A stretch of 64,000 nt of DNA, from contig NZ_BOMN01000041.1 of NCBI RefSeq assembly GCF_016862215.1, positions 245,370 to 309,369 on the forward strand, read 5' to 3'. Position numbers and translations under genes: made by a program. This document shows positions 1-8,039 of the stretch, piece after piece. The notes under the pieces are model-generated. The model saw only the letters and a program-made list of their open reading frames with translations. It was not told the origin of the DNA and ran no database searches. Source of the stretch: Winogradskya humida (GTDB taxonomy: Bacteria; Actinomycetota; Actinomycetes; Mycobacteriales; Micromonosporaceae). Every line of letters starts with the position of its first letter. The stretch's first letter is position 1.

Positions 1-95
1 CCTCTTGCTGCTGGTGCGGGTTGACGGTAGCCGATTTACTCTCTCCACCAAGCCGGCCCGGTGCCGGATCCCCCCGAGCTCCCGGGAGATTACTC

Positions 96-1577
96 ATGAG
101 CGGGTCCGAACTGAGCGACGCGCTGAGCGACATGTGGCGGTCGGTGCTGCTCTTCATACCGGCCGCACTGGCCTTCGTCGCGATCCTGATCATCGGCTGG
201 CTGCTGGCCCGGCTGGTCCGCACGGTCGTCGCCAAGGCGCTGAGCCGGGTCGGCTTCGACCGCGCCGTCGAGCGCGGCCCGATCGGGCGCGCCCTGGGCG
301 ACCGCATCAAGCCCAGCGAACTCTGCGCCAAGATCGCGTTCTACGCGGTGCTGCTCTTCGCGCTCCAGCTCGCCTTTGGCATCTGGGGCCCCAACGCGGT
401 CAGTGACCTGCTGACCTCCCTGGTCTCCTGGTTGCCCCGGGCCTTCATCGCGATCGTCATCATCGTGGTGGTGGCGGCCATCGGTGGCGCAGCCCGCGAC
501 CTGATCAGCAGCGCGCTCGGCGGTCTCGCGTACGGGCGGCTGCTCGCACAGGTCGCGTACTGGCTGATCGTCGCCCTCGGCGTCATCGCCGCGCTCGACC
601 AGGTGCAGATCGCCACCACGGTCACCCAGCCCGTGCTGATCGCGGTGCTCGCCACGATCGCCGGCGTTGTCATCGTGGGTGTGGGCGGCGGGCTGGTCCG
701 GCCCATGCAGCAGCGATGGGACACGTGGCTGGAGCGGGCGAGCGAGGAGTCCGCGGTGATCCGCGAGCATGCCCGGACCTACTCCGACGAGAAGGCGCGG
801 CTGGCTCGCGAGGCTGAGGAAGAGGCACGGCGGGTCGAGGCCGCCCGGGTCGAGGCTGAGCGTAAGGCCGCGGAGGAGCGTGCCGAGGCTGAGCGTAAAG
901 CGGCTGAGGAGCGTGCCGAGGCTGAGCGTAAAGCCGCTGCCGAGCGGGCCGAGGCTGAGCGTAAGGCTGAGGAGGAGCGCGTCGAGGCTGCTCGAAGGGT
1001 TGAGGAGGAGCGGGTCCGGGTTGAGGAGGAGCGCGCTGAGGCTGCTCGTAAGGCTGAGGAGGAGCGCGTCGCGGCTGCTCAGCAGGCGGCGGAGGACGCT
1101 CGCCGCCGGGCCGAGGAAGAACGGATCGAGGCGCAGCGCCGGGACGAGGAAGAGCGGGCCGAGGCCGAGCGGGTGGCCGAGGAACAGCGCGAGGAGGCCG
1201 TACGCGACGCCGCCCGCCGGGCCGAGCAGGCGCGCGAAGCCGAAACGCGGGCTGCGGCCGAGCGTGAAGCCGAAACGCAGGCTCTGGCGTCGCACGAGGC
1301 TGAAACGCAGGCTCTGGCCGAGCGCGAAGCCCAGACGCAGGCTCTGGCCGAGCGCGAAGCCCAGACGCAGGCACTCGCGGAGCGGGCAGCCGAGGCGCGG
1401 GCCGAGGAAGAGCGGCAGCGGCTGCTCGAGGAGACCGCGGGCGAGAAGACCCAGATCATCCCGGTGCAGCGGCGCCCCCGCGACCACAACCCGGTGCCCG
1501 GCTTCGGCCACGATGACGACGACGAGGAAACCGAGATCATCCACCCCGTGCCGAAGGACCCCCGCGACGACAAGTAG
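96..1577 (+). CDS. MscS-like membrane protein with long C-terminal coiled coil
   Basis: About 493 aa. Five hydrophobic helices are visible at roughly residues 17-40, 78-97, 113-133, 150-168 and 178-200, in the style of the conserved TM-helix repeat family related to small mechanosensitive channels. From about residue 230 to 450 the protein is almost pure Ala/Glu/Arg in 10- and 11-residue repeats (for example AEERAEAERKA), giving a long cytoplasmic coiled coil. An acidic tail (HDDDDEE) follows. The ATG at 96 is chosen because GGGAGA lies just upstream; an in-frame ATG at 21 would add 25 Pro/Arg-rich residues. No MscS beta-domain is apparent, so channel function is an inference. Other possibilities are a structural membrane-anchored coiled coil or a polar-growth scaffold. 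Confidence 0.75.
   Translation: MSGSELSDALSDMWRSVLLFIPAALAFVAILIIGWLLARLVRTVVAKALSRVGFDRAVERGPIGRALGDRIKPSELCAKIAFYAVLLFALQLAFGIWGPNAVSDLLTSLVSWLPRAFIAIVIIVVVAAIGGAARDLISSALGGLAYGRLLAQVAYWLIVALGVIAALDQVQIATTVTQPVLIAVLATIAGVVIVGVGGGLVRPMQQRWDTWLERASEESAVIREHARTYSDEKARLAREAEEEARRVEAARVEAERKAAEERAEAERKAAEERAEAERKAAAERAEAERKAEEERVEAARRVEEERVRVEEERAEAARKAEEERVAAAQQAAEDARRRAEEERIEAQRRDEEERAEAERVAEEQREEAVRDAARRAEQAREAETRAAAEREAETQALASHEAETQALAEREAQTQALAEREAQTQALAERAAEARAEEERQRLLEETAGEKTQIIPVQRRPRDHNPVPGFGHDDDDEETEIIHPVPKDPRDDK
838..1405 (+). repeat. Tandem 33-bp and 30-bp coding repeats
   Basis: Within the coiled-coil gene, 33-bp units encoding 11-residue blocks run from about 838 to 965. Near-identical 30-bp units encoding ten-residue blocks (EAQTQALAER) run from about 1258 to 1380. 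The copies at 1318-1347 and 1348-1377 differ only at the end. The 11-residue spacing fits a hendecad coiled coil. Near-identical neighbouring units suggest recent slippage or unequal recombination, so repeat number may vary between strains. Confidence 0.8.
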
Positions 1578-1630
1578 GCGGGGCAGGAGCGCAGGCGGCG
1601 CTGGAGCGCAGGCGGCGCGGGAACGTAGGC

Positions 1631-1661
1631 GGGGCCGGCACCTTGATCAGGTGCCGGCCCC
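1631..1661. terminator. Bidirectional hairpin terminator
   Basis: A perfect 13-bp stem (GGGGCCGGCACCT paired with AGGTGCCGGCCCC) closes a five-base loop. It lies between the converging channel gene and the small minus-strand gene, so it can end both transcripts. There is no U-tract, which is common in high-GC actinobacteria. Confidence 0.65.
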
Positions 1662-1695
1662 GGGCGGTCTGTACAGCCTGGCGGACGGTGAAGTG

Positions 1696-1732
1696 GTGCG
1701 TCGGTGCGTCGGTGCGTCGGTGCGTCGGTCGG
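1696..1732. repeat. 8-bp tandem repeat (GTGCGTCG)
   Basis: Four exact copies of GTGCGTCG (1696-1727) followed by a partial copy. They sit between the hairpin and the 3' end of the minus-strand gene at 1744. This is a non-coding microsatellite prone to slippage; no role is evident. Confidence 0.8.
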
Positions 1733-1743
1733 AGGTTGGTGGG

Positions 1744-2100
1744 TCAGGCCGGGGCGGGGAGGGTGCGGGCGAGGGTGCAGACCGCGAGGAGGCGGTTGAG
1801 CACCCAGTCGTTGGCGGTCCAGTCGATCTCGTCCGCCGGCGGGCGCCAGCCGTGCTTGAAGGCGGCGTCGCGGACACCCTCGGCGTAGGCGGCCAGGATG
1901 ACCGGGGTCAGCGGGCGGACGTCCGTGGAGAGGCTGTCGCGGATGCCGGCAACATGCTGGTCAACCGTGGCGAGCAAGCCGGGGAACCGGGCGGAAGCCT
2001 CGAGTCCGGTCACTCCTACGGAGGAACTCAGCTCGGCGAGGCAGGCGTGGGCGGAACGCAGGGCAGCACGGGCGGCAGCGCCGCTGAACAGGCCATTCAT
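1744..2100 (-). CDS. Small hypothetical protein, possibly DUF6401-like
   Basis: 118 aa, mostly helical and soluble, with no signal peptide or membrane segment. The sequence contains DQHVAGIRDSLS, then ILAAYAEGVRDAAFKHGW, a pattern I associate tentatively with the small actinobacterial DUF6401 family, whose function is unknown. The assignment is from memory and unverified. The gene stands alone, convergent with the upstream channel gene and divergent from the gene at 2193. The ATG at 2100 is the only good start. Confidence 0.55.
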   Translation of the reverse strand: MNGLFSGAAARAALRSAHACLAELSSSVGVTGLEASARFPGLLATVDQHVAGIRDSLSTDVRPLTPVILAAYAEGVRDAAFKHGWRPPADEIDWTANDWVLNRLLAVCTLARTLPAPA

Positions 2101-2192
2101 AAGATGAAAGTTAGGGACCCCGGGGTAGCTGACGGTTCCCCGAACAGGTGCAGCTCGGTTGAACTGCCCGCCGGTGGGGAACTGACCCGGTC

Positions 2193-2690
2193 ATGACCGT
2201 TGCGGACCAGGCACACAGCCGACCCGAGGGGCTCGACGACGTCACCGTCGAGGCTCTGGGCAAGCTGAGCGAGTCGCTCGAGACCGTCGAGCGGATCCGC
2301 GGTCACCTCTACGCGATGCACCAGCTCACCGGTCAGGCCGACTTCAACCTCGACGACGGGGTGGCCCTGTTCCGCAAGGCCGGTCACACCCGGCTCGCCG
2401 ACCGCATCGAGGAAGAGCTGATCGGGCGCAACGTGCTCGCCGGGCGCTGGACGTTCCAAATCGTCGAGGAATACGACGACGGCTACTACGCCGACTTCCG
2501 CACGCTGGAGCAGGCCGCCCGCGACGAACTCGCGGCAGGCCGCCGCCACCTCTACGAAGCCGAACTCAAGGAACGCCGCCGCACCCACGGCCGCCCGGGC
2601 CACGAATCCCGCCCAGCTCAGGAATCCCAGCCAGTTCAGGAATCCCAGCCAGTTCAGGAATCCCAGCCAGTTCAGGAATCCCGCCCGTGA
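2193..2690 (+). CDS. Hypothetical acidic protein with C-terminal hexapeptide repeats
   Basis: 165 aa and soluble. The first 125 residues look like a compact helical domain; DDGVALFRKAGHTRLADRIEEELIGRNVLAGRWTF lies within it and is typical of uncharacterised actinobacterial proteins. The tail holds three and a half copies of QESQPV, encoded by near-identical 18-bp units (about 2624-2690), so this end is recently expanded and probably disordered. The ATG at 2193 follows a GGTGGGGA stretch. The family is not recognised. Confidence 0.6.
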   Translation: MTVADQAHSRPEGLDDVTVEALGKLSESLETVERIRGHLYAMHQLTGQADFNLDDGVALFRKAGHTRLADRIEEELIGRNVLAGRWTFQIVEEYDDGYYADFRTLEQAARDELAAGRRHLYEAELKERRRTHGRPGHESRPAQESQPVQESQPVQESQPVQESRP

Positions 2691-2696
2691 CGGGGG

Positions 2697-2906
2697 TTAT
2701 TCGAGCTCGGCGGCTGCTGGCTGCCGGCGCTGGTTGTCGTCGGCGAGGATGACCGTGGCGACGACCAGGGCGACAACAACGGCGAAGAGCCAGGAGGCGT
2801 CGTTGATCAGCGAGGCCGCAACAGGAGCCTGGAAAGCGGCGAGCATGAAGCCCACCCAGGCGAGACGGCGCTGACGCTCGGAGAGGAAACCAGCAGCAGA
2901 TCGCAT
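2697..2906 (-). CDS. Small two-helix membrane protein
   Basis: 69 aa from the ATG at 2906. A longer in-frame reading back to 3038 exists, but its extra residues are Arg/Gly-rich and would overlap the opposite lipoprotein gene. Two hydrophobic helices are seen at about residues 14-32 and 38-56, with a charged N-terminus (SERQRR) and a polar tail. It converges on the gene ending at 2690 with a six-base gap. The family is not recognised. Confidence 0.5.
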   Translation of the reverse strand: MRSAAGFLSERQRRLAWVGFMLAAFQAPVAASLINDASWLFAVVVALVVATVILADDNQRRQPAAAELE

Positions 2907-2970
2907 TCGGCCAGTCTGCCCAGAAACGGACGGATCGCCGTCACCCTTTCGGCCGATCTCGGGTTGTCCG

Positions 2971-3723
2971 ATGGTGCCTACTGCGCAGCGTCGCCACCCT
3001 CCAACGCGCGGTAAACGCGTCCCATTTGCCCTGCTCACAGCGCTTTTCCTGGCGGCCTGCAGCCCCGATCCGCCGTCCCCGCAACCCAGAGTGACGGCTC
3101 CGTCAGACGAACTCCAGCCTCACGTCGTAGCGGGTGTGGCGCACGGTCGCCGTACGGCTGCGCTGAGCGTCCGCGACGCCGCCTCTCGCGTGGAGATCCG
3201 CCTGGTAGCGCTCCCAGACCTGCTCTACCGGATCACCACCCCGGCGGACTCCGGCCTGTCTCCCCGGGTGACCGGCCCGCCAGGAGGTGTCCGACTGGCC
3301 CTCGCGTCGACGGGCGCGAGCGGCCCCGACGCCGTGACGATCGAACTGAACCGCAAGGTGCGCTGGGACCTGAACCTCCCTGCCGGCGCGGGTGAACAAC
3401 ACCTCGATCTGGCCGACGGGCGGATCAGCAGGATCAGGCTCGGCTCCGGCGCGGCCCTCGTGCGCCTCCGGCTGCCCCGCCCGTCCTCGGCCGCGGTGCC
3501 GATCACAGTCGCCGGCGCGTTCGGGGAGCTGGACATCGAGATCCCGGACCAGACCGCAGTCCAGCTGCGGTTACGCGGGGGAGCGGGCTCGGTCGCGACC
3601 CCGTCGAGGGCCTCGGCCCCTGCCGCCCCCGGAGCAATCATCAACACCCACACGGGTACGCCTGCAGCCCACTATGCCGTGGAAATCCGCTCCTCCGTAG
3701 GAGCCCTGACCCTCCACAGCTGA
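2971..3723 (+). CDS. Lipoprotein with predicted beta-rich domain
   Basis: 250 aa. A basic N-terminus, a hydrophobic core and the lipobox LAAC near residue 29 mark a lipoprotein signal, so the mature protein should sit on the outer face of the cell membrane. The rest is Gly/Ala/Leu-rich with short alternating hydrophobic strands (VTIELNRKVRWDLNLPAGAG, DLADGRISRIRLGSG), like the right-handed beta-stack of DUF4097/toast-rack adhesin-like domains. This fold call is an inference. The ATG at 2971 lacks a strong ribosome site. Confidence 0.6.
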   Translation: MVPTAQRRHPPTRGKRVPFALLTALFLAACSPDPPSPQPRVTAPSDELQPHVVAGVAHGRRTAALSVRDAASRVEIRLVALPDLLYRITTPADSGLSPRVTGPPGGVRLALASTGASGPDAVTIELNRKVRWDLNLPAGAGEQHLDLADGRISRIRLGSGAALVRLRLPRPSSAAVPITVAGAFGELDIEIPDQTAVQLRLRGGAGSVATPSRASAPAAPGAIINTHTGTPAAHYAVEIRSSVGALTLHS

Positions 3724-3740
3724 GCGCGACCGCCAACTAG

Positions 3741-3798
3741 GTTGTGTGCAATTAAGTTGTGCACAACTTAATTGCACACAACTTAATTGCGCACAACT
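3741..3798. promoter_or_regulatory. 42-bp perfect palindrome plus third repeat unit
   Basis: Bases 3741-3782 are identical to their own reverse complement and centre on GTTGTGCACAAC. The same 15-bp unit (ACAACTTAATTGCAC) starts at 3763 and 3778 and partly again at 3793. The element is AT-rich in a roughly 70 percent GC setting and lies between converging genes. It resembles operators of MarR/OhrR regulators, but no such gene is adjacent. It could also fold as a long hairpin and end both transcripts. Confidence 0.75.
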
Positions 3799-3846
3799 GG
3801 ATCTGGCTCGGCCCAGGCTCAGGCTCAGGTTCAGAGCGGGTATGCG

Positions 3847-4086
3847 TCAGTTCGGGCCGCCGCGGCCTGTCGTGCTGGGGCGGAACTCGCGATCCGGGTC
3901 CGTGGTGCCGGCGCCCTCGGAGTCGGTGGGGTGGGGTCCGTGGCCGAAGGCCTGCTCCTCGCCCGCGTCGTTGCCGGTCGGGTCGCCCTGGCCGTCGGTG
4001 TCCCACGTTGCCATGGCGTCGCTGAGGTCTCGCACAGAAAGCTTTTCCTCGTCCCGCCACACGCCGTCATTCTCGCGATCAGTCAT
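3847..4086 (-). CDS. Short acidic hydrophilic protein
   Basis: 79 aa, rich in Asp, Gly, Thr and Pro, without hydrophobic segments, so probably soluble and disordered. It begins MTDRENDGVWRDEEKLSVRD. Composition and the opposing frames make this the most protein-like reading of the region. The ATG at 4086 has no clear ribosome site and may be used at or near the transcript start. Function unknown. Confidence 0.5.
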   Translation of the reverse strand: MTDRENDGVWRDEEKLSVRDLSDAMATWDTDGQGDPTGNDAGEEQAFGHGPHPTDSEGAGTTDPDREFRPSTTGRGGPN

Positions 4087-4171
4087 ATTTGTCGACTACC
4101 CAGACTCGCGCCGTGCATACCCGATTGCGGATGTGAACGGGACAACGGCGAGCGCGCTCCGGGCGTACGGA

Positions 4172-4201
4172 AAAGGCCGCCGGAACCAATCGGCGGCCTT
4201 T
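4172..4201 (-). terminator. Intrinsic terminator of the SRPBCC gene
   Basis: An 11-bp stem (AAAGGCCGCCG with CGGCGGCCTTT) and an eight-base loop, followed on the minus strand by a short T-run. It sits 18 bases past the stop of the gene at 4219-4686. Confidence 0.8.
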
Positions 4202-4218
4202 CGCGTTAAACGGGGTTG

Positions 4219-4686
4219 TTACGGCTGGGGGCGGTCGACCTGGCCGCGCCAGCCGCCGCCGCTCTCGACGCCGCCGCGCTGCTCAATGTATTCCTTGAAG
4301 CGCTTCATGTCGCCCTTTACCTGACGGTCCAGGAAGCCGAGCTTGGCGCCGGCCTGCTCGACCACGCCGTCCGGCTCGAAGTCCATCTGGCAGGTGACCC
4401 GGGTGGTCGTGTCGTCGAGGCGGTGGAAGGTGACGACGCCGGCCTGCTTGCTGCCTTCGGTCGAGGTCCAGGCCACTCGCTCGTCGGGGAGCTGCTCGGT
4501 GATCTTGGCGTCGAATTCGCGCTTCACGCCGTCGATGTTGGTCTTCCAGTGGGTGGTGGTGGCGTCCAGCTGACGGATCTCCGTGACGCCGCCCATGAAG
4601 TTCGGGAATTCCTCGAACTGGGTCCACTGGTTGTACGCGGTGCGAACCGGCACGTCGACGTCAACAGATTCGGTAACGGTACTCAC
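4219..4686 (-). CDS. SRPBCC (START-like) family protein
   Basis: 155 aa with the START-like hydrophobic-pocket pattern of polyketide cyclase/dehydrase relatives: an N-terminal strand ESVDVDVPVRTAYNQWTQFEEFPNFM, a central WKTNIDGVKREFDAKITEQLPDERVAW stretch and a long C-terminal helix (FLDRQVKGDMKRFKEYIEQRGG). Such cytoplasmic proteins bind small hydrophobic ligands; the ligand here cannot be read. The gene is monocistronic with its own terminator. The ATG at 4686 follows a GGGAG element. Confidence 0.8.
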   Translation of the reverse strand: MSTVTESVDVDVPVRTAYNQWTQFEEFPNFMGGVTEIRQLDATTTHWKTNIDGVKREFDAKITEQLPDERVAWTSTEGSKQAGVVTFHRLDDTTTRVTCQMDFEPDGVVEQAGAKLGFLDRQVKGDMKRFKEYIEQRGGVESGGGWRGQVDRPQP

Positions 4687-4751
4687 TGTGAATCACTCCC
4701 TAGATGCGTACTGTTTCCCGCACCATCAAGGGGTTCCCGGGGTCCGGCGGC

Positions 4752-5693
4752 TTAAACCGCGACTTTGGGCGGCAGCGGTGGATCGGGGTCGATCTCACCG
4801 GCCTGCAGGGCGCGTCCGCGCTGGATTTCCGCGTTCATCTCGACGCCCAGCATCAGCGCGGAATTGGCCAGGTAGAGCCAGACCAGAAACGCGATGACCG
4901 CGCCGAGGCTGCCGTACGTCTTGTCGTAGGAACTGAAGTTGGAGACGTAGAGCCCGAACCCGAACGACGCGAGCGCCCACACGAACAGCGCGACCACCCC
5001 GCCGACGGTCAGCCAGCGGAACCGGGGGCGCTGCACGTTGGGGGCGATCCAGAACAGCAGGGACAACAGGGTCATCAGGATCAGTACGAGCACCGGCCAC
5101 CGCCCGATCGACCAGGTGAGCCGTAACGCCTCCCCGGCGTGCAGCGCGTCGCCGACCGCGTCCACCAGCGGCCCGCTGATCACCAGCCCGGCGGCAACCG
5201 CGGCCATCAGGACCAGGGCGATCGCGCTGAGCCCGATCTGCGCGGGACGTAACCGCCAGAACGGCCGGCCCTCCTTGACGCCGTAGATGCGGTTCGAGGC
5301 GCGGGTGAAGACGCCCACATATCCGGAGGCGGACCAGAGCGCGCCGAGCAGGCCGACGCTCAGCAGGACCTTCGCCGAGCTCTCCTGCGCGATGATCGCG
5401 TCGAGCACCGTGGTGAAGCTCTCGTTGCCGACGACGGCTCCGGCGCCGAGGTCGTCGAGGATGCCCAAGATTGTGCTCACCGCCGTGGCACCGTCGGTGA
5501 CGAGGTTGACCAGCGCGACCACCACGATCATGGCGGGAAAGACGGCCAGCACCGCGTTGTAGGTCAGCGCGGCGGCCAGGTCGCCGCACTCGTGGTCGAG
5601 GTATCCGGTGACGCTGCGCCGCAGGACCCCACGCCAGGTGGACCAGTGCAGCTGTCGGACCTTGGTGGGCAGCGGGGCCGCGGCGACTGTCAT
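4752..5693 (-). CDS. YihY/BrkB family inner-membrane protein
   Basis: 313 aa with about six membrane segments and the family hallmarks DLAAALTYNAVLAVFPAMIV near the N-terminus and TYGSLGAVIAFLVWLYLANSALMLGVEMNAE near the C-terminus. Older annotation as ribonuclease BN is not supported for this family; transport or envelope roles are proposed. The start at 5693 is preferred over the ATG at 5705, because the latter would overlap the GGGAG that serves the inner ATG. The Pro-rich tail is cytoplasmic. Confidence 0.85.
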   Translation of the reverse strand: MTVAAAPLPTKVRQLHWSTWRGVLRRSVTGYLDHECGDLAAALTYNAVLAVFPAMIVVVALVNLVTDGATAVSTILGILDDLGAGAVVGNESFTTVLDAIIAQESSAKVLLSVGLLGALWSASGYVGVFTRASNRIYGVKEGRPFWRLRPAQIGLSAIALVLMAAVAAGLVISGPLVDAVGDALHAGEALRLTWSIGRWPVLVLILMTLLSLLFWIAPNVQRPRFRWLTVGGVVALFVWALASFGFGLYVSNFSSYDKTYGSLGAVIAFLVWLYLANSALMLGVEMNAEIQRGRALQAGEIDPDPPLPPKVAV

Positions 5694-5764
5694 CGATGCT
5701 CCCATCGGTCACGCCATGCGCACAGATCACTACCCGTCACGCGTTTGCGGCAAACGGCCAGGGG

Positions 5765-5770
5765 TAGGTT
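5765..5770 (+). promoter_or_regulatory. -10 element TAGGTT of a likely leaderless gene
   Basis: TAGGTT ends six bases before the GTG at 5777, so transcription would begin at or next to the start codon. No ribosome site is present upstream. No convincing -35 element is seen. Confidence 0.5.
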
Positions 5771-5776
5771 CGGGCC

Positions 5777-7366
5777 GTGGAACGAGCAGACGCGATCGTC
5801 ATCGGAGCAGGACACAACGGCCTGGTCGCAGCGAACCTGCTCGCCGACGCGGGCTGGTCGGTCGTGGTCCTCGAAGCGACCCCGCACCCGGGAGGGGCGG
5901 TCCGGTCCGGGTACGTGACGGCGCCCGGATATCTCAGTGACCTGTTCAGCTCGTTCTACCCGCTCGGTTATGCGTCGCCCGTGCTGCGCGATCTGGAGCT
6001 GGGGGACTTCGGCCTGCACTGGACGCACGCGCCGGACGTGCTCACCCACCTGCTGCCGGACGGCCGCGCCGCCACGATCAACCGTGACCTCGAGACCACC
6101 ATGGCGTCGATGGAGCAGTTCGCGCCGGGTGACGGGGAGCGCTGGCGGCACGCGTACGACGACTGGAACGACGTCTCCGGCTCGATCCTGAAAGCGATCC
6201 TCAAGCCCTTCCCCCCGGTCAGAACCGGTCTTGATCTTGCCCGCACCCTGGGCGTGGGCGGCTCGCTGCGTCTCGCCCGGCGGCTTGTTCTGTCGGTACG
6301 CGAACTGGGCTCGGAACTTTTCCAAGGCGAAGGGGCCACCCTCGCCCTGGCCGGCTGTGCCCTGCACACGGACCTGTCCCCGGAAGAGGCGGGCGGCGGC
6401 GTCTTCGGCTGGCTCCTCGCGATGCTGGGCCAGGAACACGGCTGGCCGGTCCCGGTCGGCGGCGCCCAGCACATCACCAACGCCCTGGTCACCCGGCTCG
6501 AATCCCGCGGCGGCCGGATCGAGTACGAGACCCCGGTCAACCGCATCCTCATCGCGAACGGCCAGGCCATGGGCGTCCGAACCGCCGACGGCCGCAACTG
6601 GCGAGCCCTGCGAGCAGTCCTGGCCGACATCCCCGCGCCGACCCTCTACCTGGATATGGTCGGCGACCGCTGGCTCCCGCCCCGCTTCGTCGAGGACCTG
6701 GAGTTCTTCCGCTGGGACGGCGCGACCCTCAAGGTCGACTGGGCGGTCAACGGCAAAATCCCCTGGAAGAACCCAGCCGCCGCCGGCGCGGGCACGGTCC
6801 ACCTCGGCGCCGACCTGAACGGCCTGACCCGCTACGCCGCCCACCTGGCCACGGACGAGATCCCCCCGGACCCGTTCCTCCTCCTGGGCCAGATGACCAC
6901 CGCCGACCCGTCCCACTCCCCGGCCGGCACCGAGTCGGTCTGGGCGTACACCCACCTCCCGCACCGCAAGACCTGGCACCCGGACGAGATCGCCGCCCAC
7001 GTCGACCGGATGACCGCGGTGATGGAATCGCACGCTCCCGGCTTCGGCCAGCTCGTGGTGGGTCGCAACGTCTTCTCGCCGGCCGACCTGGAGAGGGAAA
7101 ACCCGTCGCTGGTCGGCGGAGCACTCGGCGGAGGCACGTCGGCCGCGTTCCAGCAGCTGTTCCTGCGACCGATCCCGGGACTGGGGCGGGCTGACACACC
7201 GGTCGAGCGACTGTTCCTGGCGAGCGCATCGGCGCATCCCGGTGGCGGGGTGCACGGGGCTCCGGGGGCCAATGCCGCGCGGGCTGCGCTGGCCCGGAAC
7301 CGGAGGCTGACGGGGGCGCTGTATCAGGGTGTGATCAGCGCGGCCAACAGGGCCATCTATCGGTGA
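5777..7366 (+). CDS. FAD-dependent phytoene-desaturase-like oxidoreductase
   Basis: 529 aa. The N-terminal dinucleotide-binding motif VIGAGHNGLVAANLLADAGW, then an acidic strand end VVLEATPHPGGAVRSG, is typical of the CrtI/amine-oxidase superfamily. The C-terminus has the second family motif (LFLASASAHPGGGVHGAPGANAARAAL). Homologues of this length are usually annotated as NAD(P)/FAD-dependent oxidoreductases. No carotenoid genes lie nearby, so the substrate is unknown. The GTG at 5777 fits a leaderless transcript. The 3' end overlaps the opposing small membrane gene by ten bases. Confidence 0.85.
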   Translation: MERADAIVIGAGHNGLVAANLLADAGWSVVVLEATPHPGGAVRSGYVTAPGYLSDLFSSFYPLGYASPVLRDLELGDFGLHWTHAPDVLTHLLPDGRAATINRDLETTMASMEQFAPGDGERWRHAYDDWNDVSGSILKAILKPFPPVRTGLDLARTLGVGGSLRLARRLVLSVRELGSELFQGEGATLALAGCALHTDLSPEEAGGGVFGWLLAMLGQEHGWPVPVGGAQHITNALVTRLESRGGRIEYETPVNRILIANGQAMGVRTADGRNWRALRAVLADIPAPTLYLDMVGDRWLPPRFVEDLEFFRWDGATLKVDWAVNGKIPWKNPAAAGAGTVHLGADLNGLTRYAAHLATDEIPPDPFLLLGQMTTADPSHSPAGTESVWAYTHLPHRKTWHPDEIAAHVDRMTAVMESHAPGFGQLVVGRNVFSPADLERENPSLVGGALGGGTSAAFQQLFLRPIPGLGRADTPVERLFLASASAHPGGGVHGAPGANAARAALARNRRLTGALYQGVISAANRAIYR

Positions 7367-7581
7367 AGGCGGCGCGCTCTGACGGCCGCACGTAATGCCG
7401 ACCAGAGACGCAGGCGTCTACTGCTGTCGGCCGCTGCCAGGCAGGCCGCGAGCGCCGGTCGCTGCTCCGGTGGCACAAGCGTGACCACGATGAGTACGGG
7501 CAGAGCGGCCGCCGCAAGCTCAAGCAGCACAACGAACACGAGCGCGGCGGCCACGACGGCCACGACGGCAAAATCACTCAC
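7357..7581 (-). CDS. Small membrane protein
   Basis: 74 aa from a GTG at 7581, chosen because a perfect AGGAGG lies five bases upstream. Residues 2-35 are strongly hydrophobic (one or two helices); the second half is Arg/Ala-rich and probably cytoplasmic. It lies 13 bases after the gene at 7595-7825 and is probably cotranscribed with it. The family is not recognised. Confidence 0.55.
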   Translation of the reverse strand: MSDFAVVAVVAAALVFVVLLELAAAALPVLIVVTLVPPEQRPALAACLAAADSSRRLRLWSALRAAVRARRLHR

Positions 7582-7594
7582 AGCAACCTCCTGA

Positions 7595-7825
7595 TCAATA
7601 GCCGACTGCGGCGGCGGCGACAAGAACGAATGCAATCCCCATGGCGAACGCCACGACTACCGCGGCTGCCTCTGCGCTGAGAAGCGAACCGATTGGTGTG
7701 ACCGCACGCTTTACATATCGCAGAGCGAACAGGATGAGCGCTGTCGCGAGCACGAGATAGAACACGCTTTTTGGTGTCGCCATCGCGCTCTCAAAGATCG
7801 ATGTGAGACTGGCATCCATGGTCAT
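7595..7825 (-). CDS. Small two-helix membrane protein
   Basis: About 76 aa with two transmembrane helices, YLVLATALILFALRYV and AVVVAFAMGIAFVLVAAAAVG. The start is uncertain: ATG at 7825 or 7819, GTG at 7828, or TTG at 7870; none has a well-spaced ribosome site. It is the first gene of a two-gene minus-strand unit with the membrane gene ending at 7357. Function unknown. Confidence 0.5.
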   Translation of the reverse strand: MTMDASLTSIFESAMATPKSVFYLVLATALILFALRYVKRAVTPIGSLLSAEAAAVVVAFAMGIAFVLVAAAAVGY

Positions 7826-7870
7826 CACCGCCGCAGTGAGAAGGGTTCTCTCCTTACTGTGCGTGATCAA

Positions 7871-8039
7871 AATTCAGGTCGGGTAGCAATATTCACCATC
7901 TATCAAATAGACCCCTGGCCTTGTCGTAAGCTGCCATATAGCCTTTTGCCATGCGCAGATGGCTGATCGCTGTCGGCGATATTGCGGCACTGGCGCGATC
8001 ATTCATAAATATTCACCGCGCATACGATGGACGGACCCG
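7871..8039. other. AT-rich divergent intergenic region
   Basis: A clearly lower-GC stretch between divergent units, with runs such as CATTCATAAATATTCACC and CACCATCTATCAAATAG. TACGAT at 8023-8028 is a plausible -10 for the downstream pair. It likely carries promoters for both directions; no operator symmetry is obvious. Confidence 0.5.
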
